Assembly (NCBI RefSeq): GCF_014489615.1
Contig: NZ_CP060825.1
Span: forward strand, 4,908,501 to 4,972,500
From: Streptomyces genisteinicus
GTDB taxonomy: Bacteria; Actinomycetota; Actinomycetes; Streptomycetales; Streptomycetaceae
Direction of reading: 5' to 3'
Length of the DNA stretch: 64,000 nt
This document shows, piece by piece, positions 1 to 8,112 of this stretch; position 1 is the first letter of the stretch, and each line of letters begins with the position of its first letter. The notes below the pieces were generated by a model, which saw nothing but the letters and a program-made list of their open reading frames with translations, did not search any database and was not told the DNA's origin. Made by a program: the position numbers and the translations under genes.

Positions 1-1113
1 GTCGCGCTGGCCGCGGCGATCGGCGCGGGCGCGAGCTGGGCCGCGGGATTCGGGGAGTTCCTGCTCGCCTCGGTCGGCGGCATCGCCGTCGGACTGGTGC
101 TGATGCTGCCGATCCACTGGCTGCGCACCCGGCTGAAGGAGCCGCTGCTCCAGAACACCCTGTCGCTGCTCATCCCGTTCATCGCGTACGCGGCGGCCGA
201 GGAGGTGCACGCCTCCGGTGTGCTCGCCGTCGTCGTCGTGGCGCTGTACCTGGGCCACCACTCCTCGCAGGTCGACTTCGCGACCCGGCTCCAGGAGGAG
301 GCGGTCTGGAAGATGGTCTCCTTCGTCCTGGAGTCGGCGGTGTTCGCGCTGATCGGGCTCCAGCTCGCCATCGTGGTGGAGGACCTCGGGCCGTACGGGG
401 TGGGGGAGGCGCTCTGGTACGCGGTGGCGGTCTTCGTCACCGTCGTCGTCGTCCGCTTCGTCTGGGTCTATCCGGCCACCTTCCTGCCGCGCAAGCTCTC
501 CCGGCGGGTGCGGGAGCGCGAGCCGGACACCAACTGGACCGCTCCGCTGATCGTCGGCTGGGCCGGGATGCGCGGCGTGGTCTCGCTCGCCATCGCGTTC
601 TCCATCCCGCTGGTCATGGAGGACGGCGAGCCGTTCCCGGGCCGCAGCCTGGTCCTCTTCCTGACGTTCACCACGGTGATCGGCACGCTCGTCGTGCAGG
701 GGCTGACGCTGCCCCCGCTGATCCGTGTGCTGAAGCTTCCGGGGCGTGACGTGCAGGCCGAGACGCTGGCCGAGGCGCAGGCGCAGAGCGAGGCGTCCGC
801 GGCGGCCGAGCGGCGGCTCGGCGAACTCCTCGCCGACGAGCGCAACAGCCTCCCGCAGCCGCTCGTGGAGCGGCTCCGCACGGTGCTGGAGCGCCGGCGC
901 AACGCGGTGTGGGAACGCCTCGGCACGGTCAACGAGATCACCGGGGAGTCCGCGGACGACATCTACCGCCGCCTCGCGCGCGAGATGATCTCCGTGGAGC
1001 GGGACGTCTTCGTCTCCCTCCGCGACCAGCGGCGGATCGACGACGAGATGATGCGCACGCTGCTGCGCCGGCTGGACCTGGAGGAGGCGGCCGCCTACCG
1101 CGAGGACGGGTAG
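1..1113 (+). CDS. Na+/H+ antiporter, CPA1 type (5' end missing)
   Basis: C-terminal 370 residues of a cation/proton antiporter that exchanges Na+ for H+ across the cytoplasmic membrane. The frame is open from base 1, so the start lies outside the window. The first ~240 visible residues form a series of hydrophobic helices, including an HSSQVDFATRLQEE segment and a GWAGMRGVVSLAIAFSIP helix. That helix is a hallmark of the NhaP/CPA1 family. After about residue 245 the protein becomes a charged, soluble, probably helical tail (Ala/Glu/Arg-rich) ending at the TAG. A long perfect hairpin follows. Family assignment is strong; the physiological ion is inferred. Confidence 0.88.
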   Translation, partial: VALAAAIGAGASWAAGFGEFLLASVGGIAVGLVLMLPIHWLRTRLKEPLLQNTLSLLIPFIAYAAAEEVHASGVLAVVVVALYLGHHSSQVDFATRLQEEAVWKMVSFVLESAVFALIGLQLAIVVEDLGPYGVGEALWYAVAVFVTVVVVRFVWVYPATFLPRKLSRRVREREPDTNWTAPLIVGWAGMRGVVSLAIAFSIPLVMEDGEPFPGRSLVLFLTFTTVIGTLVVQGLTLPPLIRVLKLPGRDVQAETLAEAQAQSEASAAAERRLGELLADERNSLPQPLVERLRTVLERRRNAVWERLGTVNEITGESADDIYRRLAREMISVERDVFVSLRDQRRIDDEMMRTLLRRLDLEEAAAYREDG

Positions 1114-1149
1114 GGCGGCCTCCCGCGGGGCCGCGGCCGGCGGACGGCG

Positions 1150-1206
1150 GGCAGCTCCCCGCGGGTCCGCGGTGGAGGCGGACCCGCGGACCCGCGGGGA
1201 GCTGCC
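1150..1206. terminator. 23-bp perfect hairpin between convergent genes
   Basis: Bases 1150-1172 and 1184-1206 are perfect reverse complements (23 bp) around an 11-nt loop. The hairpin lies between the antiporter stop (1113) and the convergent desulfhydrase stop (1238). No T-tract is present, as is usual in Streptomyces. It could terminate both transcripts. Confidence 0.75.
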
Positions 1207-1237
1207 TGTACAACGGGTCCGCGGTGTCGGCGGCGGC

Positions 1238-2170
1238 TCAGGGCGCCGGCGGCGGGCCGTCGGGCCGTCCCGTGATCACGGCCGCGAGCGCCGTGCCGCG
1301 GGGGAACGCCCCCTCGGCCGCCAGCACGCTCAGGGCGTACAGCAGCTTCGCGACGTAGACGCGTTCGACGGGCAGGCCGTGACGGTCCTCGAAGTCGGCG
1401 GCGAAGGCGTCGAGCTCCGGCCCGCCGCGCGCGTAGCCCCCGAAGTGGAAGCGGTCCTCCACCGACCAGTCGCCGGCCCGTCCGCCGAAGGCGGCCTGCT
1501 GGAGTGCCCGGACCTCGCCGCCGAGGAAGCTCCCGCGCAGCACGGCGACGCCGAGCGCGCGCCGGCCGGGTCCGAGGCCGGCGGCGAGTCCGGCGAGCGT
1601 GCCGCCCGTGCCGCAGGCGACGGCGGCCGCGCCGACGCCGGCCGGGTCGTCGCGGAGCTCGGCGCCCAGCTCCGCGCAGCCGCGGGCGGCCGGCGCGTTG
1701 GAGCCGCCCTCGGGCACCACGTAGACGTCCTCCGCGCCCGACTCGGCCACGAAGCGGGCCAGGACGGCGGGCTCGTGCTTGGCGCGGTAGGCGGCCCGGT
1801 CGGCGAAGACCAGGCGCATCCCGTCCGCGGCGCAGCGGCTCAGCGAGGGGTTCAGGGGGCGGTCGGCCAGCTCGTCGCCCCGGACGACGCCGACCGTGGG
1901 GAAGCCGAGCAGCCGTCCGGCGGCGGCCGTGGCACGCAGGTGGTTGGAGTACGCGCCGCCGAAGGTCAGCACCGGCCGCCCGCGTGCGGCGCGCAGGTTC
2001 GGCGCCAGCTTGCGCCACTTGTTGCCGGGGAGATCGGGGTGGATCAGGTCGTCCCGCTTGAGCAGCAGACCGACGCCGTGGCGCTCGAACCGCTCGTCCC
2101 GGACGGACTGCAGCGGCGACGGCAGCAGCGGCCGCAGCGCGGCGGCGAGGTCGGGCAGGTCGCTGGTCAC
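1238..2170 (-). CDS. 1-aminocyclopropane-1-carboxylate deaminase / D-cysteine desulfhydrase family protein
   Basis: PLP-dependent fold-type II enzyme of 310 residues, of the family that deaminates ACC or releases sulfide and pyruvate from D-cysteine. The Schiff-base lysine is K51 in PGNKWRKL. GGAYSNHLRA follows at about residue 73, and the glycine-rich phosphate-binding loop is CGTGGTLAGL. The GTG start at 2170 begins the homologous reading (VTSDLPDL); the nearby ATG at 2178 is out of frame. The open frame runs upstream to about 3685, but that part is antisense to the polyprenyl synthetase gene and is not coding. Which substrate is used cannot be read from the sequence. Confidence 0.87.
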   Translation of the reverse strand: MTSDLPDLAAALRPLLPSPLQSVRDERFERHGVGLLLKRDDLIHPDLPGNKWRKLAPNLRAARGRPVLTFGGAYSNHLRATAAAGRLLGFPTVGVVRGDELADRPLNPSLSRCAADGMRLVFADRAAYRAKHEPAVLARFVAESGAEDVYVVPEGGSNAPAARGCAELGAELRDDPAGVGAAAVACGTGGTLAGLAAGLGPGRRALGVAVLRGSFLGGEVRALQQAAFGGRAGDWSVEDRFHFGGYARGGPELDAFAADFEDRHGLPVERVYVAKLLYALSVLAAEGAFPRGTALAAVITGRPDGPPPAP

Positions 2171-2473
2171 CCGCCCATTGTCCCGGGCGGGGCGACGGCC
2201 GGCCCTGCCCGCATCCCGGCGATCCAGTCCCACCCGTTTGTGTAATGGTGCGACCACACTCCGTACTGAAAAGCTGTCACCGCAGGCCGGAGAAGCATCC
2301 CGCCGGGGGCACGCCCCGACGCTCCCCGTCCACGCTCCCCGTCCCGGGACCGATCGCCGTCCCCGACCGGTCCTCGCCCCCTGTTCCCCGTCCCCTGTTC
2401 GCCGTCCCCGTCCGATACACGTCCCTCCAGATCCCGTCCCCGATCGATCGCCTCCGCAGGGAAGGACCGCCCG
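2171..2473. other. Divergent intergenic region with C-rich short repeats
   Basis: A 303-bp gap between the divergent desulfhydrase and polyprenyl synthetase genes. Bases 2235-2280 are less GC-rich than the surroundings and probably hold promoters, although no clear -35/-10 pair stands out. From about 2320 to 2425 the sequence repeats variants of CCCCGTCC with CCCTGTTC. No convincing gene is present. Confidence 0.5.
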
Positions 2474-3511
2474 TTGACCATTCCGGACACCGTCGAGGCC
2501 CGTGAGGCCGTCGACCTGCTGGACCGCACCCGCGCCCTGGTCCAGCCCGAACTGCGCGGTGCGTGCGACACGCTCCCCGGCCCGATGCGGCGTGTGGCGA
2601 TGTACCACTTCGGCTGGGAGGAGGCGGACGGCACACCCGCGGCCGGCGCGGGCGGCAAGGCCGTCCGGCCCGCCCTCGTGCTCGCCGCCTGCCAGGCGCT
2701 GGGCGGCGACCCTGACCGTGCCGTCCGGGCCGCGGCGGCCGTCGAACTCGCGCACAACTTCACGCTCCTGCACGACGACGTCATCGACGAGGACGTCACA
2801 CGCCGGCACCGCCCCACGGCCTGGACGGTGTTCGGCACGGCCGACGCCGTGCTCGCGGGCGACGCGATGCTCGCGCTCGCCGTGCGGCTGCTCGCCGAGG
2901 ACCCCTGGCCGCGCTCGGCCGAGGCCTCGGCGCGGCTCTCCGACTGCGTGATCGAGCTGTGCGCGGGGCAGCAGATCGACTGCGCCTTCGAGGAGCGTCC
3001 GCCGGAAGAGGTCACCCCCGAGGAGTGCATCGGGATGGCCACGGCCAAGACCGGCGCCCTGCTGGGCGCCTCCTGCGCCATCGGCGCCCTGTACGCGGGT
3101 GCCGGGGAGCGGGAGGTGCGCGCGATGGACGCGTTCGGCAGGGAGGCGGGTCTGGCCTTCCAGTTCATCGACGACCTGATCGGGATCTGGGGCGACCCCG
3201 AGCGCACCGGCAAACCGGCCGGGGCCGACCTCGCAGCCCGCAAGAAGTCGCTGCCCGTGGTCGCGGCGCTCGCCTCGGGCACCCGGGCGGGCGCCGAACT
3301 CGCCGAGCTGTACCGCGGGCCGATGGGCGCGGCGGCGGTGGCGCGGGCGGCGGACGCCGTGGAGCGGGCCGGCGGCAGGGACTGGGCGCAGTCGCAGGCC
3401 GCCGAGCGCATGTCGAAGGCGGTGGGGGAACTCGCCCGCGCGGTACCGGACCTGGGGGCCGCGGGCGGTCTGCTGTCGCTCGCCGAGTTCGTCACCCGGC
3501 GGAACCGCTGA
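2474..3511 (+). CDS. Polyprenyl (isoprenyl diphosphate) synthetase
   Basis: Head-to-tail trans-prenyltransferase of 345 residues that condenses isopentenyl diphosphate with allylic diphosphates. The first aspartate-rich motif is clear (LLHDDVIDED), preceded by GKAVRPALVL. The second motif reads FQFIDDLIGIWGD, so the fifth position of the usual DDxxD is Gly. This variant is, from memory, common in actinobacterial GGPP-type synthases. KKSLPVVAAL follows. The start is TTG at 2474, chosen because GAAGGA lies 7 bases upstream (2461-2466). No terpene cyclase or other isoprenoid gene is adjacent, so the product chain length and pathway are unknown. Confidence 0.88.
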   Translation: MTIPDTVEAREAVDLLDRTRALVQPELRGACDTLPGPMRRVAMYHFGWEEADGTPAAGAGGKAVRPALVLAACQALGGDPDRAVRAAAAVELAHNFTLLHDDVIDEDVTRRHRPTAWTVFGTADAVLAGDAMLALAVRLLAEDPWPRSAEASARLSDCVIELCAGQQIDCAFEERPPEEVTPEECIGMATAKTGALLGASCAIGALYAGAGEREVRAMDAFGREAGLAFQFIDDLIGIWGDPERTGKPAGADLAARKKSLPVVAALASGTRAGAELAELYRGPMGAAAVARAADAVERAGGRDWAQSQAAERMSKAVGELARAVPDLGAAGGLLSLAEFVTRRNR

Positions 3512-3666
3512 CCGCGGCGCCCCGGCGCCGGGCGGCCGCCGTCCGGCCCGCCGTGGCCGCCCCGCGCCGGTCGCACGGACGCCCCGACCCGGACTCTCCG
3601 GCATCCGGTGGACGGCCCGGTGCGGCGGAAAGGGCACCTGGTCCACACCACAGGAGCGGGTACCGC

Positions 3667-3672
3667 TACAGT
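3667..3672 (+). promoter_or_regulatory. -10 element of a probable leaderless transcript
   Basis: TACAGT lies 6 bases before the ATG at 3679, with no Shine-Dalgarno sequence in between. This is the spacing expected if transcription starts at or next to the initiation codon. Confidence 0.5.
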
Positions 3673-3678
3673 CCGCGC

Positions 3679-4119
3679 ATGTCATCGGAGTCGACTGAAG
3701 CCTGGGCGGGCTGGTACCGCGACCGGGCCGGCGCGGAAGCCGTCGCGATCACCGCGACCGGCGGCCAAGTGAGCACCCTCATCAGGGGTGTTGAGTACAG
3801 CGGCGGGACGTTCGCCGCGTTGCGGTCCGTCGGCGGGGCTCTGCTCTCGTCCTGCGTCCTGGAATGGGACATGCCGCTGCCCGTCCTGCTGGACGGAGCC
3901 GTGCAGCCCGCCACACTGGGGTGTCTGCTGACGCTGGGCGAGCCGGCCGCCGAAGGCGCCGGGCTCGACCGCTCGGACCTGAGCCTCACCCTGCACCACG
4001 GCGGTGCGGCCTACGAAGTCGTCGTCGCGGACGGCGACTTCGACGACGCCCTCGGTCGCATCCACCGCCAGTTGCCGCCCGGCGCGGGTCTGGGGCGCCG
4101 GGAGCCCGTGACGGCCTGA
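3679..4119 (+). CDS. Conserved hypothetical protein, DUF6304-like
   Basis: A 146-residue soluble protein with no signal peptide or membrane segment. The N-terminus reads STEAWAGWYRDRAGAEA and the body is rich in short alternating hydrophobic segments, suggesting a beta-rich fold. From memory it resembles the small actinobacterial DUF6304 family; no function is known. The ATG at 3679 is probably leaderless. The gene sits alone, 167 bp after the polyprenyl synthetase, and is followed by a 12-bp perfect hairpin. Confidence 0.72.
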   Translation: MSSESTEAWAGWYRDRAGAEAVAITATGGQVSTLIRGVEYSGGTFAALRSVGGALLSSCVLEWDMPLPVLLDGAVQPATLGCLLTLGEPAAEGAGLDRSDLSLTLHHGGAAYEVVVADGDFDDALGRIHRQLPPGAGLGRREPVTA

Positions 4120-4155
4120 GCACCCGCCGCGCGGGGCCGCCGCGCACCGACGCCC

Positions 4156-4190
4156 GGACCGCGCCGGATTCCGGCGCGGTCCTCTTTTGT
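4156..4190. terminator. 12-bp perfect hairpin followed by a T-rich run
   Basis: Bases 4156-4167 and 4171-4182 pair perfectly around ATT, then TCTTTT follows on the plus strand. This is the most canonical rho-independent terminator in the window. It ends the DUF6304-like gene. Confidence 0.85.
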
Positions 4191-4351
4191 CTCTTCCCTC
4201 CGGAGCGGCCCCCGGTCCGCCCGGCGCGGTCCGGGCGTCCTCGGACCGCCACCCGCGACGAACGGCGCCCCGCCGGTGGCCGGCGGGGCGCGCGTGCACC
4301 GGGGACCGCCCGGGCGGCTCCGGCCGCCGGACGCCGCTCAGGCGGCTCCGG

Positions 4352-5017
4352 TCAGGAGACGCGGGCCATCGCCGCCGCGAGGCCGTTGGCCCACAGCTGG
4401 TTCACCCGGGAGCGCTCCTGGGCGTTCGGGTACGCGTTGGTGCACGAGGTGCCGGGGCCGCCGCCGGACATCAGCTCGCTGCACGGACCGGAGTAGCGGT
4501 CCGGCAGACCGAGCACGTGACCGGTCTCGTGCGACGTGACGCGGGTCGAGTTGTACTGCTGGTTCTGGCGGTAGTCCAGGAAGATGTAGCCGCGTCCGTG
4601 CCCGTCGGTGCTCGCGTACGAGCCACGCGGATCGTTGCCCTCGTAGTACGAGAAGTCCGCGCCGGACCCCTCGACCAGCCGCACGTTGGACACCGATCCG
4701 TTCCAGATCCTGGTGCTGCTGGCTATCTGCGAGCGGAAGCTCGGGGCGTTGGCGGCGCTGTAGACGACCGTCACGGCCTGGGCGCCCGGGTTGGCGGCGC
4801 GCTTCCTGGCGACCGACTCGACGACGGCCTCGAAGAACGCCCGGGTCGCCTTCTCGTCCTCGGCCGACCCCTCGTAGGCGGCGTAGGAGGCGGTGGCCGC
4901 CGTGGCCGTGGGGGAGCCGGCGGCGGTGGACGTGGCGGCGGTCGCGGGCACGGCGCCGAGCGCGGCGGCGAGACCGAGGCCGAGGGCGGCGGACAGTAAC
5001 GTACGGGGATGACGCAT
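4352..5017 (-). CDS. snpA: Snapalysin (small secreted zinc metalloprotease, M7 family)
   Basis: Extracellular small neutral protease precursor of 221 residues. It has an N-terminal Arg, a hydrophobic stretch at residues 8-26 and an AxA-like cleavage region (about 24-28), then a propeptide and a catalytic domain. The zinc site HETGHVLGLPD spans residues 163-173: H163, E164, H167 and D173 match the aspzincin-like HExxHxxGxxD of snapalysins. Two Cys (C179 and one about 18 residues later) may form a disulfide. ATG at 5017 is preceded by AGGAG. The gene is divergent from a LysR gene, the classic snpA/snpR (mprA/mprR) arrangement in which the LysR protein activates the protease gene. Confidence 0.93.
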   Translation of the reverse strand: MRHPRTLLSAALGLGLAAALGAVPATAATSTAAGSPTATAATASYAAYEGSAEDEKATRAFFEAVVESVARKRAANPGAQAVTVVYSAANAPSFRSQIASSTRIWNGSVSNVRLVEGSGADFSYYEGNDPRGSYASTDGHGRGYIFLDYRQNQQYNSTRVTSHETGHVLGLPDRYSGPCSELMSGGGPGTSCTNAYPNAQERSRVNQLWANGLAAAMARVS

Positions 5018-5183
5018 GGGGGGCTCCTGCTCGTCGGGTTGACGAATTGCGGTGAGCCGAGTCTGGAGGAGCCCCGCCCCGCCCGGGAGGATGCCGGGAG
5101 GCGATAGCACGGGCGCATCACCCGCCCGGTGCCCCCGGGGGCGGGCGGCCTGTCCGGATCCGTCCGGCACATCCCGACTAGGG

Positions 5184-5197
5184 TGTCTGGTGGGACA
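5184..5197. promoter_or_regulatory. Candidate LysR operator (TGTC-N6-GACA dyad)
   Basis: TGTC (5184-5187) and GACA (5194-5197) form a dyad in the snapalysin/LysR intergenic region, about 15 bases upstream of the lysR -10 element. It is placed where a LysR protein could both activate the protease gene and repress itself. The assignment is an inference from position and symmetry. Confidence 0.35.
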
Positions 5198-5210
5198 GTT
5201 GAGCCCGCTC

Positions 5211-5216
5211 TACGCT
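5211..5216 (+). promoter_or_regulatory. -10 element of the lysR gene, leaderless start
   Basis: TACGCT ends 7 bases before the ATG at 5224, and no Shine-Dalgarno sequence precedes that ATG. Confidence 0.5.
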
Positions 5217-5223
5217 CGACGCC

Positions 5224-6201
5224 ATGGAGCTCGAGGTGAGGCACCTGCGTGCGCTGTGCGCCATCGCCGACACGGGCAGCCTGCACAAAGCGGCCCGTCG
5301 GCTCGGCGTCAGCCAGCCGTCCCTGACCACCCAGCTGCGCCGGATCGAGACCTTCCTGGGCGCACCGCTGTTCGCCCGGGAACGCACCGGCTGCCGGCCG
5401 ACCCCGCTGGGGCGTGCCGTGCTGAGCCGTGCCCGGCCGCTGGTCGGCGAGATGACCGCGCTGGTCGCCGAGGCCCAGGCGGCGGCGGCCCGCGAGGGCG
5501 GCCCGGTGCTGCGCATCGGGTCCACCGCGAGCCGGGCACTGGCCGGCTGGCTGCGGCTGCTGCGGGGACGCTTCCCGGGCACCGACCTCTCCCTGCACAT
5601 GGACGTCTCCGCCAACGCGCTGCTCTCGATGGCGGCCGCCGGACAGCTCGACGTGGCCTTCGTGCACGAGGTGGAGGGCTGCCCGCTGCGGATGCCGGAC
5701 GGCCTCGACGTGCGCGTACTGGTCGACCGCGAGCCCCAGTTCGTCTCCATGGCGGGCGATCACCCGGCCGCCGCGGCGGCCGAGGTGGACCTGGCCGACC
5801 TCGCCCACGACCGGTGGATGGTCGACCCCACGGTGGACGGCGAATGGGACGGGCTGCGCCGGGTGCTGGCCGCCGCCGGGATCAACCCGCCGGTGCTGCA
5901 CTGCGATTACCACACGGCCGCCTCGCTGATCGCCGTGGGCGAGGCGGTCGCGCCCTGCCAGCCCACCTCGGTGCCCCGCGACGACATGGCCATCCGGCCG
6001 CTGCGGGGCGACCCCCTCGCCGTGCGGCTGCTGCTGTGCTCACGCCCCGGCGCACGCGAACTCTTCGACGCGGCCTACGCCGACCTGGCGGCGGCCTACC
6101 GCGAGGCCGCCCTCAGGGCGGCGGCCTACCGCCAGTGGCTGCTGCGCCAGGGCAGCCCCCTGCTCCGTCCCGCCGACCCGACACCGGTGCCGGCGGCGTG
6201 A
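5224..6201 (+). CDS. snpR: LysR-family transcriptional regulator (snapalysin regulator type)
   Basis: A 325-residue LysR regulator. The N-terminal winged helix spans residues 1-60 (LRALCAIADTGSLHKAARRLGVSQPSLTTQLRRIE), followed by a linker helix and a two-lobed effector-binding domain to about residue 300. It is divergent from the snapalysin gene across a 206-bp region, so it most likely activates that gene. snpR is the name of the equivalent gene in snapalysin clusters and is used on the basis of position and family only. ATG at 5224 has no Shine-Dalgarno and probably starts a leaderless mRNA. Confidence 0.88.
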   Translation: MELEVRHLRALCAIADTGSLHKAARRLGVSQPSLTTQLRRIETFLGAPLFARERTGCRPTPLGRAVLSRARPLVGEMTALVAEAQAAAAREGGPVLRIGSTASRALAGWLRLLRGRFPGTDLSLHMDVSANALLSMAAAGQLDVAFVHEVEGCPLRMPDGLDVRVLVDREPQFVSMAGDHPAAAAAEVDLADLAHDRWMVDPTVDGEWDGLRRVLAAAGINPPVLHCDYHTAASLIAVGEAVAPCQPTSVPRDDMAIRPLRGDPLAVRLLLCSRPGARELFDAAYADLAAAYREAALRAAAYRQWLLRQGSPLLRPADPTPVPAA

Positions 6202-6471
6202 GCCGTGGCGGGCCGGCCCGTGCTCCGGGCCGGCCGTGCGCCGTGCGGACGCCGGGGTCGTCTCCCCTCGACGGCACGCCGAGGGCGACCCCGTCTGCTG
6301 ACCGGTGGCCGCCTCGGCGCGCACGAGGACATACCTCCGGCCGTGCCGCGCCCCGGGGCGGTGCCGGGCACGGCCGGACGGCCCCGGACGCGGGGCGCGG
6401 TCCCGGCCCCCGCAGGCCTTCCCCGGCCGGCCCCGCCTCCGGCCGGGCCTGCGCCCGGAAGGCCCCGGACG
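6202..6471. other. Intergenic DNA, nothing recognised
   Basis: Very GC-rich sequence between the convergent lysR and sodN genes, rich in GGCCGG/CCCCGG words. No gene or clear repeat is seen apart from the hairpin that follows. Confidence 0.4.
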
Positions 6472-6512
6472 CGGAAGGACCCGGACGGCGGGGTGCCGTC
6501 CGGGTCCTTCCG
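6472..6512 (-). terminator. 18-bp perfect hairpin downstream of sodN
   Basis: Bases 6472-6489 and 6495-6512 pair perfectly around a 5-nt loop, 12 bp beyond the sodN stop. It is a strong candidate for the sodN terminator and for protecting the mRNA 3' end. Confidence 0.82.
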
Positions 6513-6524
6513 TGAAGGGCCGGG

Positions 6525-6920
6525 TCAGGCCTTCTTCGTCTCCCAGAAGATCTTGTCGATCTGGGCGATGTAGTCGAGCGCCTTCTGGCCCGTCTCCGGG
6601 TCGGTGGAGCCCTTGGCGGCCGAGAGGGCCTTCAGCGCGTCGTTGATGAGCTGGTGCAGCTCCGGGTACTTCTCGAAGTGCGGCGGCTTGAAGTAGTCGC
6701 TCCACAGCACCGACACGTGGTGCTTGGCGAGCTCCGCGCGCTGCTCCTTGATGACGGTGGCGCGGGCGCGGAAGTGCGGGTCCTCGTTGGCCTGGTACTT
6801 CTCCTGGACGGCCTTGACCGACTCGGCCTCGATGCGGGCCTGGGCCGGGTCGTAGACGCCGCAGGGCAGGTCGCAGTGGGCGCTGACCTTTACCTTGGGG
6901 GCGAACAGGCGGGAGAGCAT
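6525..6920 (-). CDS. sodN: Nickel-containing superoxide dismutase precursor
   Basis: Ni-SOD of 131 residues, the standard precursor length, which converts superoxide to oxygen and peroxide. After a 14-residue leader (MLSRLFAPKVKVSA) the mature protein begins HCDLPCGVYDPAQ: H1, C2 and C6 of the mature chain are the nickel-hook ligands. The leader must be removed to free the H1 amine, which is the job of the divergent sodX product. ATG at 6920 is preceded by AGGAAGGA. In S. coelicolor this ribosome-binding region is targeted by an sRNA from sodF mRNA; whether that happens here cannot be told from this window. Confidence 0.97.
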   Translation of the reverse strand: MLSRLFAPKVKVSAHCDLPCGVYDPAQARIEAESVKAVQEKYQANEDPHFRARATVIKEQRAELAKHHVSVLWSDYFKPPHFEKYPELHQLINDALKALSAAKGSTDPETGQKALDYIAQIDKIFWETKKA

Positions 6921-7070
6921 GGAGCTGTCCTTCCTCGTGATCGTCTTCTCAGGTGGGACATTACTCCGTGAGAAGCGTGATTTCGCGAGTGCCCCCTGGG
7001 GCTTAGGGCAAAAGTCCGGGGCCGGACGGGACCGCGGGCGGAACGTACGAACGCATGCGGGAGGCATCCG

Positions 7071-7490
7071 ATGGCGGAGCAGGGCCGTGAGCCCGGGGCA
7101 CGGTTCGGGCTGGCGGAGGTGACGGGGCCGTCGATGGTGCCCACACTCGTGCACGGCGACCAGCTGCTGGTGGACTACCGGGCGGTGCTCCGGCAGGGGG
7201 ACGTCGCCGTGCTCCGCCATCCGCTCCAGCAGGACCTGCTCATCGTCAAGCGGCTCGCCGAACGCCGCCCGGAGGGCTGGTGGGTGCTGGGGGACAACCC
7301 GCACGCCCACGGCGACAGCCGGGAGTTCGGCGCGGTGCCGCCCGATCTGCTCCTCGGGCGGGTGCGGACCCGGTTCAGACCGCGTGCGGCCGATCAGCGG
7401 TCGGTGGCCGCCGTGGCGTCCTGGCTGGTCTCCTCGCTGCGTCCGGTGCTGCCCGACCGTTCGCTCTCCAGGCGCTTGCGGGCCCGGTAG
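7071..7490 (+). CDS. sodX: Nickel-type superoxide dismutase maturation protease
   Basis: A 139-residue signal-peptidase-like serine protease that trims the SodN leader. The catalytic serine is S21 in GPSMVPTL and the general-base lysine is K60 in LIVKRLAE. The box LGDNPHAHGDSREFG at about residues 74-88 is the conserved C-terminal signal-peptidase motif. It has no membrane anchor, fitting a cytoplasmic substrate. ATG at 7071 follows GGGAGG (7059-7064). It is divergent from sodN across 150 bp. The last 97 bases overlap the 3' end of the CGNR gene on the other strand. Confidence 0.95.
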   Translation: MAEQGREPGARFGLAEVTGPSMVPTLVHGDQLLVDYRAVLRQGDVAVLRHPLQQDLLIVKRLAERRPEGWWVLGDNPHAHGDSREFGAVPPDLLLGRVRTRFRPRAADQRSVAAVASWLVSSLRPVLPDRSLSRRLRAR

Positions 7491-8023
7491 GCCGCGACGT
7501 TCGCGCGGGTGGCGCAGCGGTCCGAGCAGTAGCGGCGGGAACGGTTGGTCGAGGTGTCGAGGTAGGCGTTGCGGCAGGGCGCGGCCTGGCAGAGGCCGAG
7601 GCGGTCGACGCCGTGCTCGGTCAGGTGGAAGGCGAGTCCCATCGCGGCGATGGCCGCGTAGCCCGTGGTCGCGTTCGACGAGTGGTCGGCGAGGTGCATG
7701 TGCCACAGGGGGCGGCCGTCGTCGTCGCGCTGGTCGTGCCCGGAGATCTGGGGGCTGACCGGGAACTCCAGCAGCAGCGAGTTGAGCAGGTCCACGGCCC
7801 CGTTCTCGTCGCCGTCGTCGGCCGCCGTGAAGACGGCCCGCAGCCGGGCGCGGACCGAGCGGAACCGGGTGACGTCGGCGTCCGTGGCGCGGCGGGCCAT
7901 CTGGGCGGAGGCGCCGAACAGCTCGCGCACCGCCTCCACGGAGGTCAGCGAGTCCTTGCCGCGGGCCGGCTCCTCGGTGTTGACCAGGCGCACGGCGAAG
8001 TCCGAGTAATGGGCCAGTTCCAC
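7394..8023 (-). CDS. ABATE/CGNR zinc-finger domain protein, putative regulator
   Basis: A 209-residue protein. The N-terminal two-thirds is an ABATE-like helical domain (MELAHYSDFAVRLVNTEEP). The C-terminal zinc finger has four Cys in CQAAPC-x15-YCSDRC followed by ATRANVAAYRARK; the family name motif CGNR is here CATR. These proteins are thought to be DNA-binding regulators, but targets are unknown. The start is GTG at 8023 with AAGGA 6 bases upstream. It is divergent from the methyltransferase gene. The C-terminal Ser/Thr-rich tail (SERSGSTGRSEETSQD) is encoded antisense to the end of sodX, an unusually long convergent coding overlap. Confidence 0.86.
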   Translation of the reverse strand: MELAHYSDFAVRLVNTEEPARGKDSLTSVEAVRELFGASAQMARRATDADVTRFRSVRARLRAVFTAADDGDENGAVDLLNSLLLEFPVSPQISGHDQRDDDGRPLWHMHLADHSSNATTGYAAIAAMGLAFHLTEHGVDRLGLCQAAPCRNAYLDTSTNRSRRYCSDRCATRANVAAYRARKRLESERSGSTGRSEETSQDATAATDR

Positions 8024-8063
8024 TTGTAGTCCTTACTGCAACGGTCTACTGTCGGCGATACAG

Positions 8064-8098
8064 CCGTAACAGCTGCTATGGATACGAGGGTATTACGG
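8064..8098. promoter_or_regulatory. Candidate operator with nested dyads between CGNR and methyltransferase genes
   Basis: CCGTAACAGCTGCTATGG at 8064-8081 is an imperfect palindrome centred on CAGCTG. Its left end CCGTAA is also inverted as TTACGG at 8093-8098. It lies in the only promoter region shared by both divergent genes. The role is inferred. Confidence 0.35.
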
Positions 8099-8112
8099 AC
8101 GGGAGGGTTCCG

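Noticed and set aside
2171..3685. N-terminal extension of the desulfhydrase frame to 815 codons
   Set aside because: The extra part is antisense to the polyprenyl synthetase gene and crosses the promoter region; homology begins at the GTG at 2170.
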